Shown piece by piece: positions 1 to 8,324 of a stretch of 64,000 nt of DNA. Origin of the DNA: Nonomuraea endophytica (GTDB lineage Bacteria > Actinomycetota > Actinomycetes > Streptosporangiales > Streptosporangiaceae); contig NZ_JACHIN010000011.1 in NCBI RefSeq assembly GCF_014203235.1, forward strand, positions 186,001 through 250,000. The letters are read 5' to 3'. Under the pieces are notes generated by a model. It was not told the DNA's origin, ran no database searches, and saw only the letters and a list, made by a program, of their open reading frames with translations. The position numbers were made by a program, and so were the translations under genes. Every line of letters begins with the position of its first letter. The first letter of the stretch is position 1.

Positions 1-819
1 GACGGGGTTGACGTGGTCTTCGCCGGCGGCGACCGGCGGCGCTTCGATCTGGTGATCGGGGCCGACGGGCTGCACTCGCAGTTGCGAGCGATGGTCTTCG
101 AGCCGCGCGAGCACCTCATCCGCCATCTCGGGCTCGTGCTGGCCTTCTACAGCGTGCCCAACGAGTTCGGCGTGGACCGCTGGATGATCGACTATCAGGA
201 GGCCGGACGGTCCGCCGGCCTGCGGCCCATCCCGGACGCCACCCGGGCGATGGCCATGTTCTCCTTCCCCGCGGCCGACTTCGACGTCGACTACCGCGAC
301 GTCGCGGCGCAGAAGCGCCTGCTGTGCGAGCGGATGGACGGTTTCGGCTGGTTGACCCCGCGCATCCTCGCGCACGTGGACGACACCCCGGACTTCTATC
401 TGGACCAGGTCGCTCAGGTGGTGATGGACCGCTGGTCGAGCGGACGGGTGGCGCTGCTCGGGGACGCGGCGTGCAGCGCGTCGCCGATGTCCGGGGCGGG
501 CACCGGGCTGGCCCTGGTCGGCGCCTACCTGCTGGCCGGAGAGCTGGCCGCCGCCGGGTGGGACCCGGAGGCCGGGTTCGCCGGCTACGAGGCCCGGATG
601 CGCCCGTACGTGGAGGCCAACCAGGAGATCGGCCGGTTGCACGTGCACAGCCTCGGGGTTCCGGGGCCGGATGCCGAGCCGAGCCCCGATTTCGCCGGCG
701 AATGGTTCACCGAACTGGTCGAACGTGCGCTCAACGGCGTCGAGCTGCCCGACTACGCAGGGGTGCCGGACTCCGGGGAGTCGGCCGGACAACCGATGAT
801 CTCGTCGGCCAACCCGTAG
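1..819 (+). CDS. FAD-dependent monooxygenase, C-terminal part (5' end outside window)
   Basis: The reading frame is open from base 1, so the start lies left of the window. The visible 272 residues contain the class A flavoprotein monooxygenase motif DLVIGADGLHS near the beginning, which contacts FAD and NAD(P)H. They also contain VALLGDAACSASPMSGAGTG further on, the GD motif that binds the FAD ribityl chain. The N-terminal Rossmann GxGxxG is missing only because of the window edge. Proteins of this family hydroxylate aromatic or polyketide-like substrates or modify antibiotics (TetX-like). The substrate cannot be read from the sequence. A P450 follows after a 329-base gap, so the two may or may not belong to one pathway. 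Confidence 0.85.
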   Translation, partial: DGVDVVFAGGDRRRFDLVIGADGLHSQLRAMVFEPREHLIRHLGLVLAFYSVPNEFGVDRWMIDYQEAGRSAGLRPIPDATRAMAMFSFPAADFDVDYRDVAAQKRLLCERMDGFGWLTPRILAHVDDTPDFYLDQVAQVVMDRWSSGRVALLGDAACSASPMSGAGTGLALVGAYLLAGELAAAGWDPEAGFAGYEARMRPYVEANQEIGRLHVHSLGVPGPDAEPSPDFAGEWFTELVERALNGVELPDYAGVPDSGESAGQPMISSANP

Positions 820-1148
820 GCCACCGCCGTGGCCGCGGTGAACCCGCGGGCCCGACCGAGTCGGTGGCGACCTGCTCCACCGGCTCGGACTTTCGCGAGC
901 CACTTCGCGCGTGCCCGGTTTGTAGGTGTGTGGCGTAGCGATAAACGCCAGCCACGAAGGCACATCGCCTGTACGCCGAGTTGCTCCCGGTGGCGGAACG
1001 GGTCCGGGCAGCGACGTCGAGGAGTGATCCCCCTCGAAATCGGCGATCGCATTGGCCTCATGGGGAAACCCGGCCAGAATCGCGATCAAAGCGGGTTCCA
1101 GACCACGCTGGATCCCGGCGACTGCTTCCAGGGAGAGGCGGTTCCTGC
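820..1148. other. Intergenic stretch, no gene recognised
   Basis: These 329 bases separate the monooxygenase from the P450. Short open frames exist on both strands but none has a ribosome-binding site or a recognisable domain. The last part carries the GGGAGAGG Shine-Dalgarno of the P450 gene. I see no repeat or strong hairpin. Confidence 0.5.
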
Positions 1149-2357
1149 ATGGTCGTCTACAACCCGAACGACGCCACGCTGCAGCGCGACCCGTACCCGA
1201 CATACGAGGCGCTGCGGAACGAACAGCCCGTCTACCACAACCCCGACCTGGACTTCTACGCGCTGTCGCGGCACGCGGACGTGGCCGCCGTCTGGCGCGA
1301 CAGCCAAGGCGTCTACTCCTCCGACCACGGCGTCACCCTGGAGCAATGGAGCCCCGACGCCCGCCGGTCGATGAGCTTCCTGGCCATGGACCCGCCCGAT
1401 CACACCGCGGTACGCGGCCTCATCTCCCGAGCCTTCACCCCCGGACGCATCCACCGTCTCGAACCACGCATCCGCGAACTGGCCCGCACCTACGCGACCA
1501 CCGCGATCGAGCAGGGCTCATTCGACTTCATCACCGGCTTCGCAGCCCGCGTACCCGTCGACGTGATCAGCGAGCTCATCGGCGTCCCGGCCGCCGACCG
1601 GCCGATGCTGCTACGGCTCAGCCAGCAGATCATCCAGCGTGACGACCTGACCGGCCGGCTCACCGCAGGGGTACGGCAGGCCAACCTTGAACTCCACACC
1701 TACTATCGGCAGCTCATCACCGAACGCCGCCGGCAGCCGCAGGACGACCTCGCCACCGCGCTGCTGGAGGCCGAGCTCGACGGCCGTCGGCTCCAGGACG
1801 CCGACGTAGCGGCCACGCTCATGCTGCTGGGCGTCGCGGGCAACGAGACCACCATCAAGTTGATCGGAACGGCATGGCGCTTGGCCTGGACACATCCCGA
1901 CCTACGCGAACAGATCTGGACCGGCCGAATCCCGGTGCGCGCATGGGCGGAGGAGACACTGCGCTTCGAGGGCCCCTCGCAGTACACCATGCGGCGCACG
2001 ACCAGATCCCTGACCTTACACGGGGTCACGATCCCCCAGGACGCCCGGGTGCTGCTGGTGATCGCGGCGGCCAACCGCGACGACCGCGCGTTCCCCGACG
2101 CCGACCGCTATGACCCGCGCAGGGACACCAGCCAGACACTGGCGTTCGGCCTGGGCCCGCACTTCTGCCTGGGCGCCTCCCTGGCCCGGCTGGAGGCAGC
2201 TGTTGTGCTGGAGGAGCTCGTCTCAGCCGTAGAGGTCAACTACGACATCGACCCAGCGGGCGTCCGGTGGGCGGGCAGCCCCAGCATCCGCGGACTGGTG
2301 ACCCTTCCCACCACAGTCAAACCCCGAGGCCGCCGCGCAGCAGACCCAACCCACTAG
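1149..2357 (+). CDS. Cytochrome P450
   Basis: A soluble bacterial class I P450 of 402 residues, the normal length. The hallmarks are visible: I-helix oxygen-binding motif AGNETT (residues 230-235), the K-helix ExxR in EETLRFEGP, and the heme loop FGLGPHFCLG with the thiolate cysteine at residue 340. The ATG at 1149 is chosen because GGGAGAGG lies about 8 bases upstream and the protein then begins in the usual P450 way. The frame itself stays open further upstream. It needs ferredoxin and ferredoxin reductase, and neither is encoded nearby. The substrate is unknown. The active-site threonine pair of the I-helix is intact, so it should be an ordinary monooxygenase. Confidence 0.93.
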   Translation: MVVYNPNDATLQRDPYPTYEALRNEQPVYHNPDLDFYALSRHADVAAVWRDSQGVYSSDHGVTLEQWSPDARRSMSFLAMDPPDHTAVRGLISRAFTPGRIHRLEPRIRELARTYATTAIEQGSFDFITGFAARVPVDVISELIGVPAADRPMLLRLSQQIIQRDDLTGRLTAGVRQANLELHTYYRQLITERRRQPQDDLATALLEAELDGRRLQDADVAATLMLLGVAGNETTIKLIGTAWRLAWTHPDLREQIWTGRIPVRAWAEETLRFEGPSQYTMRRTTRSLTLHGVTIPQDARVLLVIAAANRDDRAFPDADRYDPRRDTSQTLAFGLGPHFCLGASLARLEAAVVLEELVSAVEVNYDIDPAGVRWAGSPSIRGLVTLPTTVKPRGRRAADPTH

Positions 2358-2564
2358 CCGACGAGGAGCTGGCCGAACGTTCCGCACAGGGCCCGCTCCC
2401 AACCCCGTCCAGCGCCAGTACGACACCCGCACCACGCCAGGGTCAACCAGGTCGAATTCTCACGCGGCAATACACGGACGCGCCTTGAGAGGCCGAGATA
2501 CGTACGACGCGATCGGTCCAGACCGCGCAGACGGGGAGCGCGGGTGGGTGGGCGATCGGGCTTC

Positions 2565-2595
2565 TTGACCTTAAGTGCGGTTGAGATTCTAGGCT
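2565..2595 (+). promoter_or_regulatory. SoxR/MerR-type promoter with 19-bp spacer
   Basis: TTGACC (2565-2570) and TAGGCT (2590-2595) are separated by 19 bp, the overlong spacing typical of MerR/SoxR-activated promoters. The spacer region reads CCTTAAGTGCGGTTGAGA. It matches the outer arms of the SoxR box (CCTCAAGT...TTGAGG) at 12 of 18 positions by eye. It lies 43 bases upstream of the NmrA-like gene. Confidence 0.5.
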
Positions 2596-2638
2596 CGTCG
2601 GCGACTCATCCAAGCAGGACGATCTAAGGAACTCGACT

Positions 2639-3445
2639 GTGACGACCTTGGTAACGGGCGCTACCGGGAACACCGGCCGGCACGTTGTGGCAGAGCTGGT
2701 CCGGCGAGGCGAGCGGGTCCGGGCGCTGACGCGGGATCCGGCGGCGACCGCGGGGAGGTTTCCGGCTGAGGTGGAACTGGTGCAAGGCACGCACAACGCA
2801 CCGGAGAAGCTGGGCGCCCCGCTGCGGGGCGTCAGCCGGCTGCACATCACGGTGACGGCTGGGCTGGCGGAGGTGGGGCCTGAGTTGGTGGAGCGGGCGG
2901 TCGGTGCGGGTGTTCGGCGCATCACCGTGGTGTGGGGTGGCGCGGTGGGGCCGGTTGAGGAGGCGGTGGCGGGCTCGGGGGTGGAATGGACACGGCTGGA
3001 AGCACAGGAGTTCATGTCCAACACGTTGACCTGGGCCGACTCGATCCGAGCCGAGGGTGTGGTCAGGGAACCGTACGACTTTCCCAGCGCCCTGGTGCAC
3101 GAGGCCGACATCGCGGCCGTGGCGGCGGTCGCGTTGCTCGATGACGGTCATTCAGGGCGGTCGTACAACCTCACCGGACCCGAGTCGCTGACCCCGAGTG
3201 AGCGGATCGCGATCCTGTCCCGGGCTGTCGGCCGGGACATCGCCTTCCAGTCGATAACGCACGAACAGGCCATCGACCGGCTGACAGCCACCGGTGTGTC
3301 ACGGGCGGATGCCGAGTATGTCGTCGGCTGGTATGCGGCGCCCGATGCATCCTCCACGACCGTGGACGACACGGTGACCCGGGTGACCGGCCGTCCGGCG
3401 CGTACGTTCACACAGTGGGTGGACGAACACGCGGACCGCTTCTAG
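2639..3445 (+). CDS. NmrA-like NAD(P)-binding oxidoreductase (atypical SDR)
   Basis: A 268-residue protein that begins with the Rossmann motif VTGATGNTGRHV. It lacks a clear YxxxK catalytic pair, as is usual for NmrA/QorB-type atypical short-chain dehydrogenases that sense NADPH or reduce quinones. The GTG at 2639 is used because it places the Rossmann strand at residue 3, normal for the family. Upstream is a SoxR-like promoter, and NAD-dependent epimerase-like proteins are known members of actinobacterial SoxR regulons. A role in handling redox-cycling compounds is therefore likely. The exact reaction is not known. It stands alone, followed by the terminator of the opposite gene. Confidence 0.85.
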   Translation: MTTLVTGATGNTGRHVVAELVRRGERVRALTRDPAATAGRFPAEVELVQGTHNAPEKLGAPLRGVSRLHITVTAGLAEVGPELVERAVGAGVRRITVVWGGAVGPVEEAVAGSGVEWTRLEAQEFMSNTLTWADSIRAEGVVREPYDFPSALVHEADIAAVAAVALLDDGHSGRSYNLTGPESLTPSERIAILSRAVGRDIAFQSITHEQAIDRLTATGVSRADAEYVVGWYAAPDASSTTVDDTVTRVTGRPARTFTQWVDEHADRF

Positions 3446-3473
3446 GCCCATGAGCGCGGCTCGCCGTATCCCC

Positions 3474-3504
3474 AAAAAAGGGCGGGCCTCAAGGAGGCCC
3501 GCCC
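3474..3504 (-). terminator. Intrinsic terminator of the nuclease gene
   Basis: An 11-bp perfect stem, GGGCGGGCCTC / GAGGCCCGCCC, with a 3-base loop. On the minus strand it is followed by six T residues (AAAAAA at 3474-3479 on the plus strand). It lies six bases beyond the nuclease stop codon. Confidence 0.85.
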
Positions 3505-3509
3505 AGGGG

Positions 3510-5927
3510 CTAGTGCTTGTCCCTCACCAGGCCGAACAGGTCCAGGCCGAGCAGGAGCGGGTCGTGGTCCGAGGCGCGGTACGGGCCGGGGCTGTACAGG
3601 TCGCCCGCGGTCCTGAACTCGGTGTTGTAGTCGTAGTAAACGTCTTCGTCGGCGTTGACGTGCCAGATGGTGGCTCCGGCGATGCGGCGCATCACCTGCT
3701 TGGTGGTGAGGATGTGGTCGAGTTCGCCGGAAGCGCCGCCGAAGACGTAGCTGTAGCGGCCGGCGAGCGGGACGAACTGCTTGCTGACACTGCGCAGCCC
3801 GGCGGAGGCGAAGGTTTGGATCGGGTCCTCTTCGCTGTAGGCGTTGAGGTCGCCGACGATGAGCGGGTTGACGAGCTTCTGCTTCTTGATCATCTCAAGG
3901 ATGGCCTGTGCCTGGAGGACGCGCTGGGCGTTCCAGCAGCCCTGGCCGAGGTCGGCGTTGTCACCGCTGGCGTCGCCGCAGCTCTTGGACTTGAAGTGGT
4001 TGGCGATCACGGTGAACGGGCGCAGTGACAGCAGGAGCTTGGTGGAGCGGAAGGTCTGGGCCAGCGGCGGGCGGGCGTTGAAGAAGCGGGGGTCGGAGAT
4101 GGTCTTGGGCGAGCCGACGGGCTTCACGACGGCCGGCTTGTAGATCATCGCGACCGCGATGGCGTCGGTGCCGGGGCCGGGGTGGGTGATGAGCTTGTAC
4201 GTGCCCGCGCCGACCGCCGTGTTGAGCGCGTCGACCAGGGCCTCCAGGGCGGCCGGCTGGAAGCCGGTGCCTGCCAGGTCGGGCCTGGGGTTCTCGACTT
4301 CCATGAGGCTGACGACGTCGGCGTTGAGCGCCTTCAGCGTGGCCACCTCCTTGGCCAGCTGGCGGTCGCGCTCGGTGAGCGTGTTGGCGCCGCGCGGGGT
4401 GAAGTCGGGGTTGTACGGCGGGTTCGGGTAGCCCGCGGCGTTCAGCGTGGTGAACCAGTTCAGGGTGTTGAAGCTGGCGATCCGCACGTCGCCGCCCACC
4501 TTGGCGGGCGCCGTGGTGCGGGCGTTGTCGCGGGTGAAGGTGAGCGAGCCGGTCGGGTGCACGAGGTACTTGACGTTCGTGCTGGTGGAGCCGTACGCGC
4601 CCTGGTTGAGCACGCCGGTCAGGCCGCTGACGCCGTCACCGGAGCGGGCGAGCTGGTCGCCGGCCGGGTAGTGCGGCATGGGGTTGGGGTTCTGGCCGGA
4701 GGAGCCGTCGTCGATGACGACGGAGCGGCGCAGGTCGGCGGCGGGGTCGACGCCGGGGCGGTCGGTCGGGATGTAGAGGCGTCCGCCGGTGGCCGCGAGG
4801 AGCTGGCCGTAGCGGGCGTGCCAGTAGTTCTCGCTGATGGTCAGCTTGCCGGGCACCGTCACCAGGACGCCTTCCAGGCGTTCGAAGGTGTCGGCTGCGG
4901 CGATCGGCAGGGTGAGGGTGGCGGCGGCGATGGTGCCGGTGCCGCAGGCGTCGACCGCGGTGACGGTGGACAGCTGGGTGGCGCCGCCGAACTCGGTGGC
5001 GGTGCCGGAGACCTTCACCCGCGTGCCCACGCTCAGCGCGGTGGAGGCGAAGTTCGGGGCGAAGACGAACAGGCCGTCGGAGGTGGCCGGGTCCGCGTCG
5101 GGTGTGTCGTCCTGGACGAAGAAGCCCGAGCGCGCGGTGGCGCTGGTGAAGGTACGGGTGACGACGCCTTCGACGCGGACCTGCTGGCCGGACAGCGGGG
5201 TCGCGGCGGCGGCACCCTGTACGTCGGCGATCTGGTGTGTGGGGGCGGTGTCGCACGGGTTGGTCGTCGGTGTCGGGGTCGGCGTCGGGGTGGGTTCTCC
5301 GCCGCCGGGGCCGGTCTGGCCGGCCAGGTTGGTGGGCGTCGGGGCGCCGGCGGCTAAGTCGGCGGCGTTGTTGTCGGTGTCGACCGGGGTGGCCGCGCGG
5401 CTGATGGAGTTGCTGTTGGACGGCGCCGGGGCCGGGGCTCCCTCGAAGGCGTTGGCGCTCGTGCCGTACCCGATGAAGTCGATCACGCCCGGGGCGGTGA
5501 CCACGTCGGAGCCGACCAGCGCGGTGGTGCTGGAGACCAGGGCGACCTTGCCCGCGGTGGCGCTCATCGGGATGGTCCCGGTGGCGTCGGCGGGCGGTAG
5601 AGGCTTGTCGGTGACGGTGGTTCCGGCGGCCTCCTGGACGAGCAGGCGTCTGCCGGGAGGCAGACTGCCGCTGAGCGGCGTCACCTGCCAGGTCGTGCCC
5701 GCGGCCGAGGCGTACTGCACGCTCCAGCCGCTCAGGCTCACCGGGTCCGAACCCAGGTTGTACAGCTCGATGAAGTCGTTGCTCCAAGTGGCGCCGGAGT
5801 TGCCTCCGCCGCCGTAGACCTCGGCGATGACGACATTGGTCGACACCGCTCCTGCCGGGGCGGCCCCGGTGATGGCTCCGGCCGCCAGCGTGGCGGCCAC
5901 GAGTGCCGCCTTGGCACGTCTGGTCAT
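3510..5927 (-). CDS. Secreted ExeM/NucH-family extracellular endonuclease
   Basis: An 805-residue exported protein. Residues 1-27 form a signal peptide (MTRRAK, then a hydrophobic stretch ending near AGAVS). A lamin-tail domain follows (VVIAEVYGGGG, NDFIELYNLG). After a threonine/proline linker (TPTPTPTP) comes an OB-like region. The C-terminus is an endonuclease/exonuclease/phosphatase domain with ASFNTLNWF, DVVSLMEVEN, ANHFKSK, VGDLNAY and SDHDPLLLG, which together supply the metal and catalytic residues. The ATG at 5927 has GAGGAGAT just upstream; an in-frame upstream ATG would place 28 charged residues before the signal peptide. It probably degrades extracellular DNA for phosphate or nitrogen. 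Confidence 0.92.
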   Translation of the reverse strand: MTRRAKAALVAATLAAGAITGAAPAGAVSTNVVIAEVYGGGGNSGATWSNDFIELYNLGSDPVSLSGWSVQYASAAGTTWQVTPLSGSLPPGRRLLVQEAAGTTVTDKPLPPADATGTIPMSATAGKVALVSSTTALVGSDVVTAPGVIDFIGYGTSANAFEGAPAPAPSNSNSISRAATPVDTDNNAADLAAGAPTPTNLAGQTGPGGGEPTPTPTPTPTTNPCDTAPTHQIADVQGAAAATPLSGQQVRVEGVVTRTFTSATARSGFFVQDDTPDADPATSDGLFVFAPNFASTALSVGTRVKVSGTATEFGGATQLSTVTAVDACGTGTIAAATLTLPIAAADTFERLEGVLVTVPGKLTISENYWHARYGQLLAATGGRLYIPTDRPGVDPAADLRRSVVIDDGSSGQNPNPMPHYPAGDQLARSGDGVSGLTGVLNQGAYGSTSTNVKYLVHPTGSLTFTRDNARTTAPAKVGGDVRIASFNTLNWFTTLNAAGYPNPPYNPDFTPRGANTLTERDRQLAKEVATLKALNADVVSLMEVENPRPDLAGTGFQPAALEALVDALNTAVGAGTYKLITHPGPGTDAIAVAMIYKPAVVKPVGSPKTISDPRFFNARPPLAQTFRSTKLLLSLRPFTVIANHFKSKSCGDASGDNADLGQGCWNAQRVLQAQAILEMIKKQKLVNPLIVGDLNAYSEEDPIQTFASAGLRSVSKQFVPLAGRYSYVFGGASGELDHILTTKQVMRRIAGATIWHVNADEDVYYDYNTEFRTAGDLYSPGPYRASDHDPLLLGLDLFGLVRDKH

Positions 5928-6109
5928 GTGAGATCTCCTCGTAGAAAAGCGATTCGCAGCATTTCTACAGGTAGATCGTTGTTTATGTCTTTGACACGAT
6001 GTGCCGAGCATGGCGGCCTCCGGCTGGAGGTTGTCGGCCAGGCTCAGGTGGGGGCGAGACCCAGGTCGAACGGCGGCCGCGTGAATCGACGCGACCGCCG
6101 AACCCTATT

Positions 6110-7435
6110 TCACAGGACCGCCTCGGCGGCGGCTTCGCCGGAGCGGATCGCGCCGTCGATGTAGCCGTACCAGCGGGTCGCCGTCTCGCTGCCCGCCCAG
6201 TGGATGCGGCCCACCGGTTCGCGTACCGCCGGGCCGTACCGGGTCCAGGTGTACGGGGGGAAGAGCGCCGCGTACCCGCCTCGGCTGAACGGGTCGGCGC
6301 TCCAGTCGTGCCGGACCGCGGCGAGAGGCCGCGCCGCCTCGGCGCCGAACAGCCGGGTGAGCTGGTTCAGGACCGCCTCCTGCGGCGCGGGCCTGTGCAT
6401 GACGGCGACCAGGACGCCGCGTCCGCCTGATCGCGGGCTGCTGTCGGCGACGCCGTCGACGGGTCCGCGCAGGCTGAGCGCCTGCCCGCTGAAGCCGGCA
6501 GCGCGCCAGAACGGCCCGCCGTACACCAGGACGCATTTGATCGCCCCGCCCATGGGCAGGCGCTGCGTCAGGCGGTCGCGGGCGGCGGGCAGCGGCGGGT
6601 CGTAATGGATGCGCCCGGCCAGGGTCGGCGGGATCGCCACCACCACCTGACCTGCCCGCACGCTGCGCCCGGAACCGGTCGTGACGACGACGTGGGAGGC
6701 GTCGCGCGTGATCGCGCGCACCGGCGTGGCCAGGCGGACGCGGTCTCCGAGCCGGGCGGCCAGCCGCCGCGCCATCTCGCCCGCGCCGCCGTCGAGCCGG
6801 TCCTGCTGCGCGCCGCCCTCGGTGGCCATCACCGCGCGCAGGCCACCGGCCGCCCTGGCGTAGAACAGCGCGTGCAGGAGCGACAGTTCGCCGGGCTCAC
6901 AGGCCCACAGCAGCCTGCTCGCCGCCGTGAACAGCTCGCGTCCCCCCGTCGTCCAGAGGGTACGGCGCAGCCAGCCGCCCAGCGTCTGGCCGTCGAGCCC
7001 GGCGGCGCCGGACCCGGTCCAGGGAGAACTCGGGTCGATCGTCCGGGCGAGCCGTTCGAACCTGGCCATCGCCTGCGCCAGATCCAGCGTCTCGGGCACG
7101 CTCAGCCGGGGCACGGTCCCCCGCCAGGGCCGTACGCGCCCGGCGGCCGTCTCCATCAGGTGGTCACCGGCGTTGTAGGTGGCGAAGACCTCGATGCCGA
7201 GCTCCGCGGCGAGGGCATAGGCGCGATCCTGGCCGGGGCCGATGAACTGGCCGCCGAGATCGACGCTTTCGCCGCCGGCCTCGACGGTGCGCGTACGCCC
7301 GCCGACATGGTCGCGCGCTTCCAGCACGAGGACGTCGGCGCCCCGCCCGAGCAGGACGTTCGCACAGGTCAGCCCGGCCATTCCGGCGCCGACGACGACA
7401 ACGTCTGCGCGATCGGGGGTGTGGTGGTCGGTCAT
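6110..7435 (-). CDS. Flavin-containing amine oxidase
   Basis: A 441-residue flavoprotein of the monoamine oxidase family. The FAD dinucleotide-binding motif VVVGAGMAGL lies near residue 17, followed by EARDHVGGRT, the family's second FAD contact. The C-terminal flavin loop is WAGSETATRWYGYIDGA. No signal peptide is seen, so it is probably cytoplasmic. It would oxidise an amine to an aldehyde or imine with release of hydrogen peroxide. The ATG at 7435 has AAGGAG seven bases upstream; a second ATG seven codons earlier lacks one. The next gene upstream on the same strand is an OhrR-like peroxide-sensing regulator, which may matter because the enzyme makes peroxide. Confidence 0.9.
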   Translation of the reverse strand: MTDHHTPDRADVVVVGAGMAGLTCANVLLGRGADVLVLEARDHVGGRTRTVEAGGESVDLGGQFIGPGQDRAYALAAELGIEVFATYNAGDHLMETAAGRVRPWRGTVPRLSVPETLDLAQAMARFERLARTIDPSSPWTGSGAAGLDGQTLGGWLRRTLWTTGGRELFTAASRLLWACEPGELSLLHALFYARAAGGLRAVMATEGGAQQDRLDGGAGEMARRLAARLGDRVRLATPVRAITRDASHVVVTTGSGRSVRAGQVVVAIPPTLAGRIHYDPPLPAARDRLTQRLPMGGAIKCVLVYGGPFWRAAGFSGQALSLRGPVDGVADSSPRSGGRGVLVAVMHRPAPQEAVLNQLTRLFGAEAARPLAAVRHDWSADPFSRGGYAALFPPYTWTRYGPAVREPVGRIHWAGSETATRWYGYIDGAIRSGEAAAEAVL

Positions 7436-7549
7436 GGCACTCCTTGGGTGCGTCATGCCATGCCACGGACGCGTCGCGGGAAGCGGACGCGTTCACGGCA
7501 CGGCGAACACGTCAGCGCACCCACCACCACCATGGCGCCGACCTACTGA

Positions 7550-8017
7550 TCACACCTTACGGCTCCCGGGGTCGCGGTCGGTCGCCGCGATCACCCGCAT
7601 GAGCGCCCCGTGGAGGTGCTGGAGCTCGGCGAGCTCCATGCCGAGCCGTTCGACGATGGCCGGGGGGATCTTCTCGGCTTCGGCCCTGAGCGCGCGGCCG
7701 GCGGGGGTGAGCGTCACCGCCAGGGCGCGTTCGTCCTTGGTGTTGCGTTCGCGGCTGAGGTAGCCGAGGGCCTGGAGCCGCTTGAGCAGGGGCGACAGGG
7801 TGCCCGGGTCGAGGCGGAGCAGTTCGCCCAGTTCCTTGACCGACAGCGGCTCGTGCTGCCAGAGCGCCAGCATGACCAGGTATTGCGGATGGGTCAGCCC
7901 CATGGGCTGCAGCAGCGGACGGTACAGGCCGATGACGCTGCGCGAGGCGATGCTCAGGGCGAAGCAGACCTGGCGGTCCAGGGCCAGGAGATCTGTTGTG
8001 TCTGTCACAGACTCCAT
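7550..8017 (-). CDS. OhrR-type MarR family repressor
   Basis: A 155-residue winged-helix regulator. The N-terminal segment LLALDRQVCFALSIASR matches the OhrR signature, whose single reactive cysteine senses organic peroxides. The wing region (LDPGTLSPLLKRL) and DERALAVTLTPAG are typical MarR. The ATG at 8017 is chosen because CGGAGG lies upstream and the protein then starts just before the cysteine helix. The gene is divergent from a small membrane-protein gene, with an imperfect palindrome between them. No ohr peroxiredoxin is adjacent, so its target may be the small gene or the downstream amine oxidase. Confidence 0.85.
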   Translation of the reverse strand: MESVTDTTDLLALDRQVCFALSIASRSVIGLYRPLLQPMGLTHPQYLVMLALWQHEPLSVKELGELLRLDPGTLSPLLKRLQALGYLSRERNTKDERALAVTLTPAGRALRAEAEKIPPAIVERLGMELAELQHLHGALMRVIAATDRDPGSRKV

Positions 8018-8045
8018 GTGTGTACGCCTCCGGGTGACGGCCGCT

Positions 8046-8080
8046 AGATTAGTTGGTGTACAAATTAATAGCCTACCAAC
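8046..8080. promoter_or_regulatory. Divergent promoter with candidate MarR operator
   Basis: An AT-rich patch in GC-rich surroundings. GTTGGT (8052-8057) and ACCAAC (8075-8080) form an inverted repeat around TACAAATTAATA. On the minus strand TAATCT (8051-8046) is a good -10 hexamer for the MarR gene. This is the likely autoregulatory site. Confidence 0.5.
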
Positions 8081-8105
8081 CAATGCCGCACAAAGGGACG
8101 CCCGC

Positions 8106-8282
8106 ATGTTTCACCGCAAGCCGCTGGAGGAGCGCATCGCCGAGCGGCAGGCCAAGCTGCCTCCGCTCAAGGAGGGCAAGCACTTCGAGCACGGCCCGGC
8201 CAAGTTCGTGTTCATCTCGCTGCTGGTCGCCGTGGTGCTCATGCACGTCGTCGGCCTGGCCATCGTCATGCACTTCGCCTGA
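8106..8282 (+). CDS. Small single-pass membrane protein
   Basis: 58 residues. A charged N-terminal half (KPLEERIAERQAKLPPLKEG) precedes one hydrophobic segment of about 22 residues (FVFISLLVAVVLMHVVGLAI). The ATG at 8106 follows AAAGGGACG. It is divergent from the OhrR-like regulator and probably controlled by it. I do not recognise a family. The hydrophobic helix and the regulator next door suggest a small envelope or stress protein. Confidence 0.65.
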   Translation: MFHRKPLEERIAERQAKLPPLKEGKHFEHGPAKFVFISLLVAVVLMHVVGLAIVMHFA

Positions 8283-8313
8283 GCCCACGCCCCCGGGGGC
8301 CGGAGGCGTGGGC
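8283..8313. terminator. Hairpin between convergent genes
   Basis: GCCCACGCC and GGCGTGGGC form a perfect 9-bp stem with a 13-base loop, immediately after the stop codon of the small membrane protein. The protease gene converges from the other side. There is no U-tract, so it may act as a bidirectional, factor-assisted terminator. Confidence 0.55.
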
Positions 8314-8324
8314 GGCGGGGACGG

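Noticed and set aside
820..1148. Possible minus-strand remnant (ILAGFPHEANAIADFEG) upstream of the P450
   Set aside because: Looks protein-like but matches no family I can name and has no start. Left as intergenic.
3475..3505. Terminator hairpin as a transposon end
   Set aside because: No transposase or target duplication nearby; the T-tract on the minus strand identifies it as the terminator of the nuclease gene.
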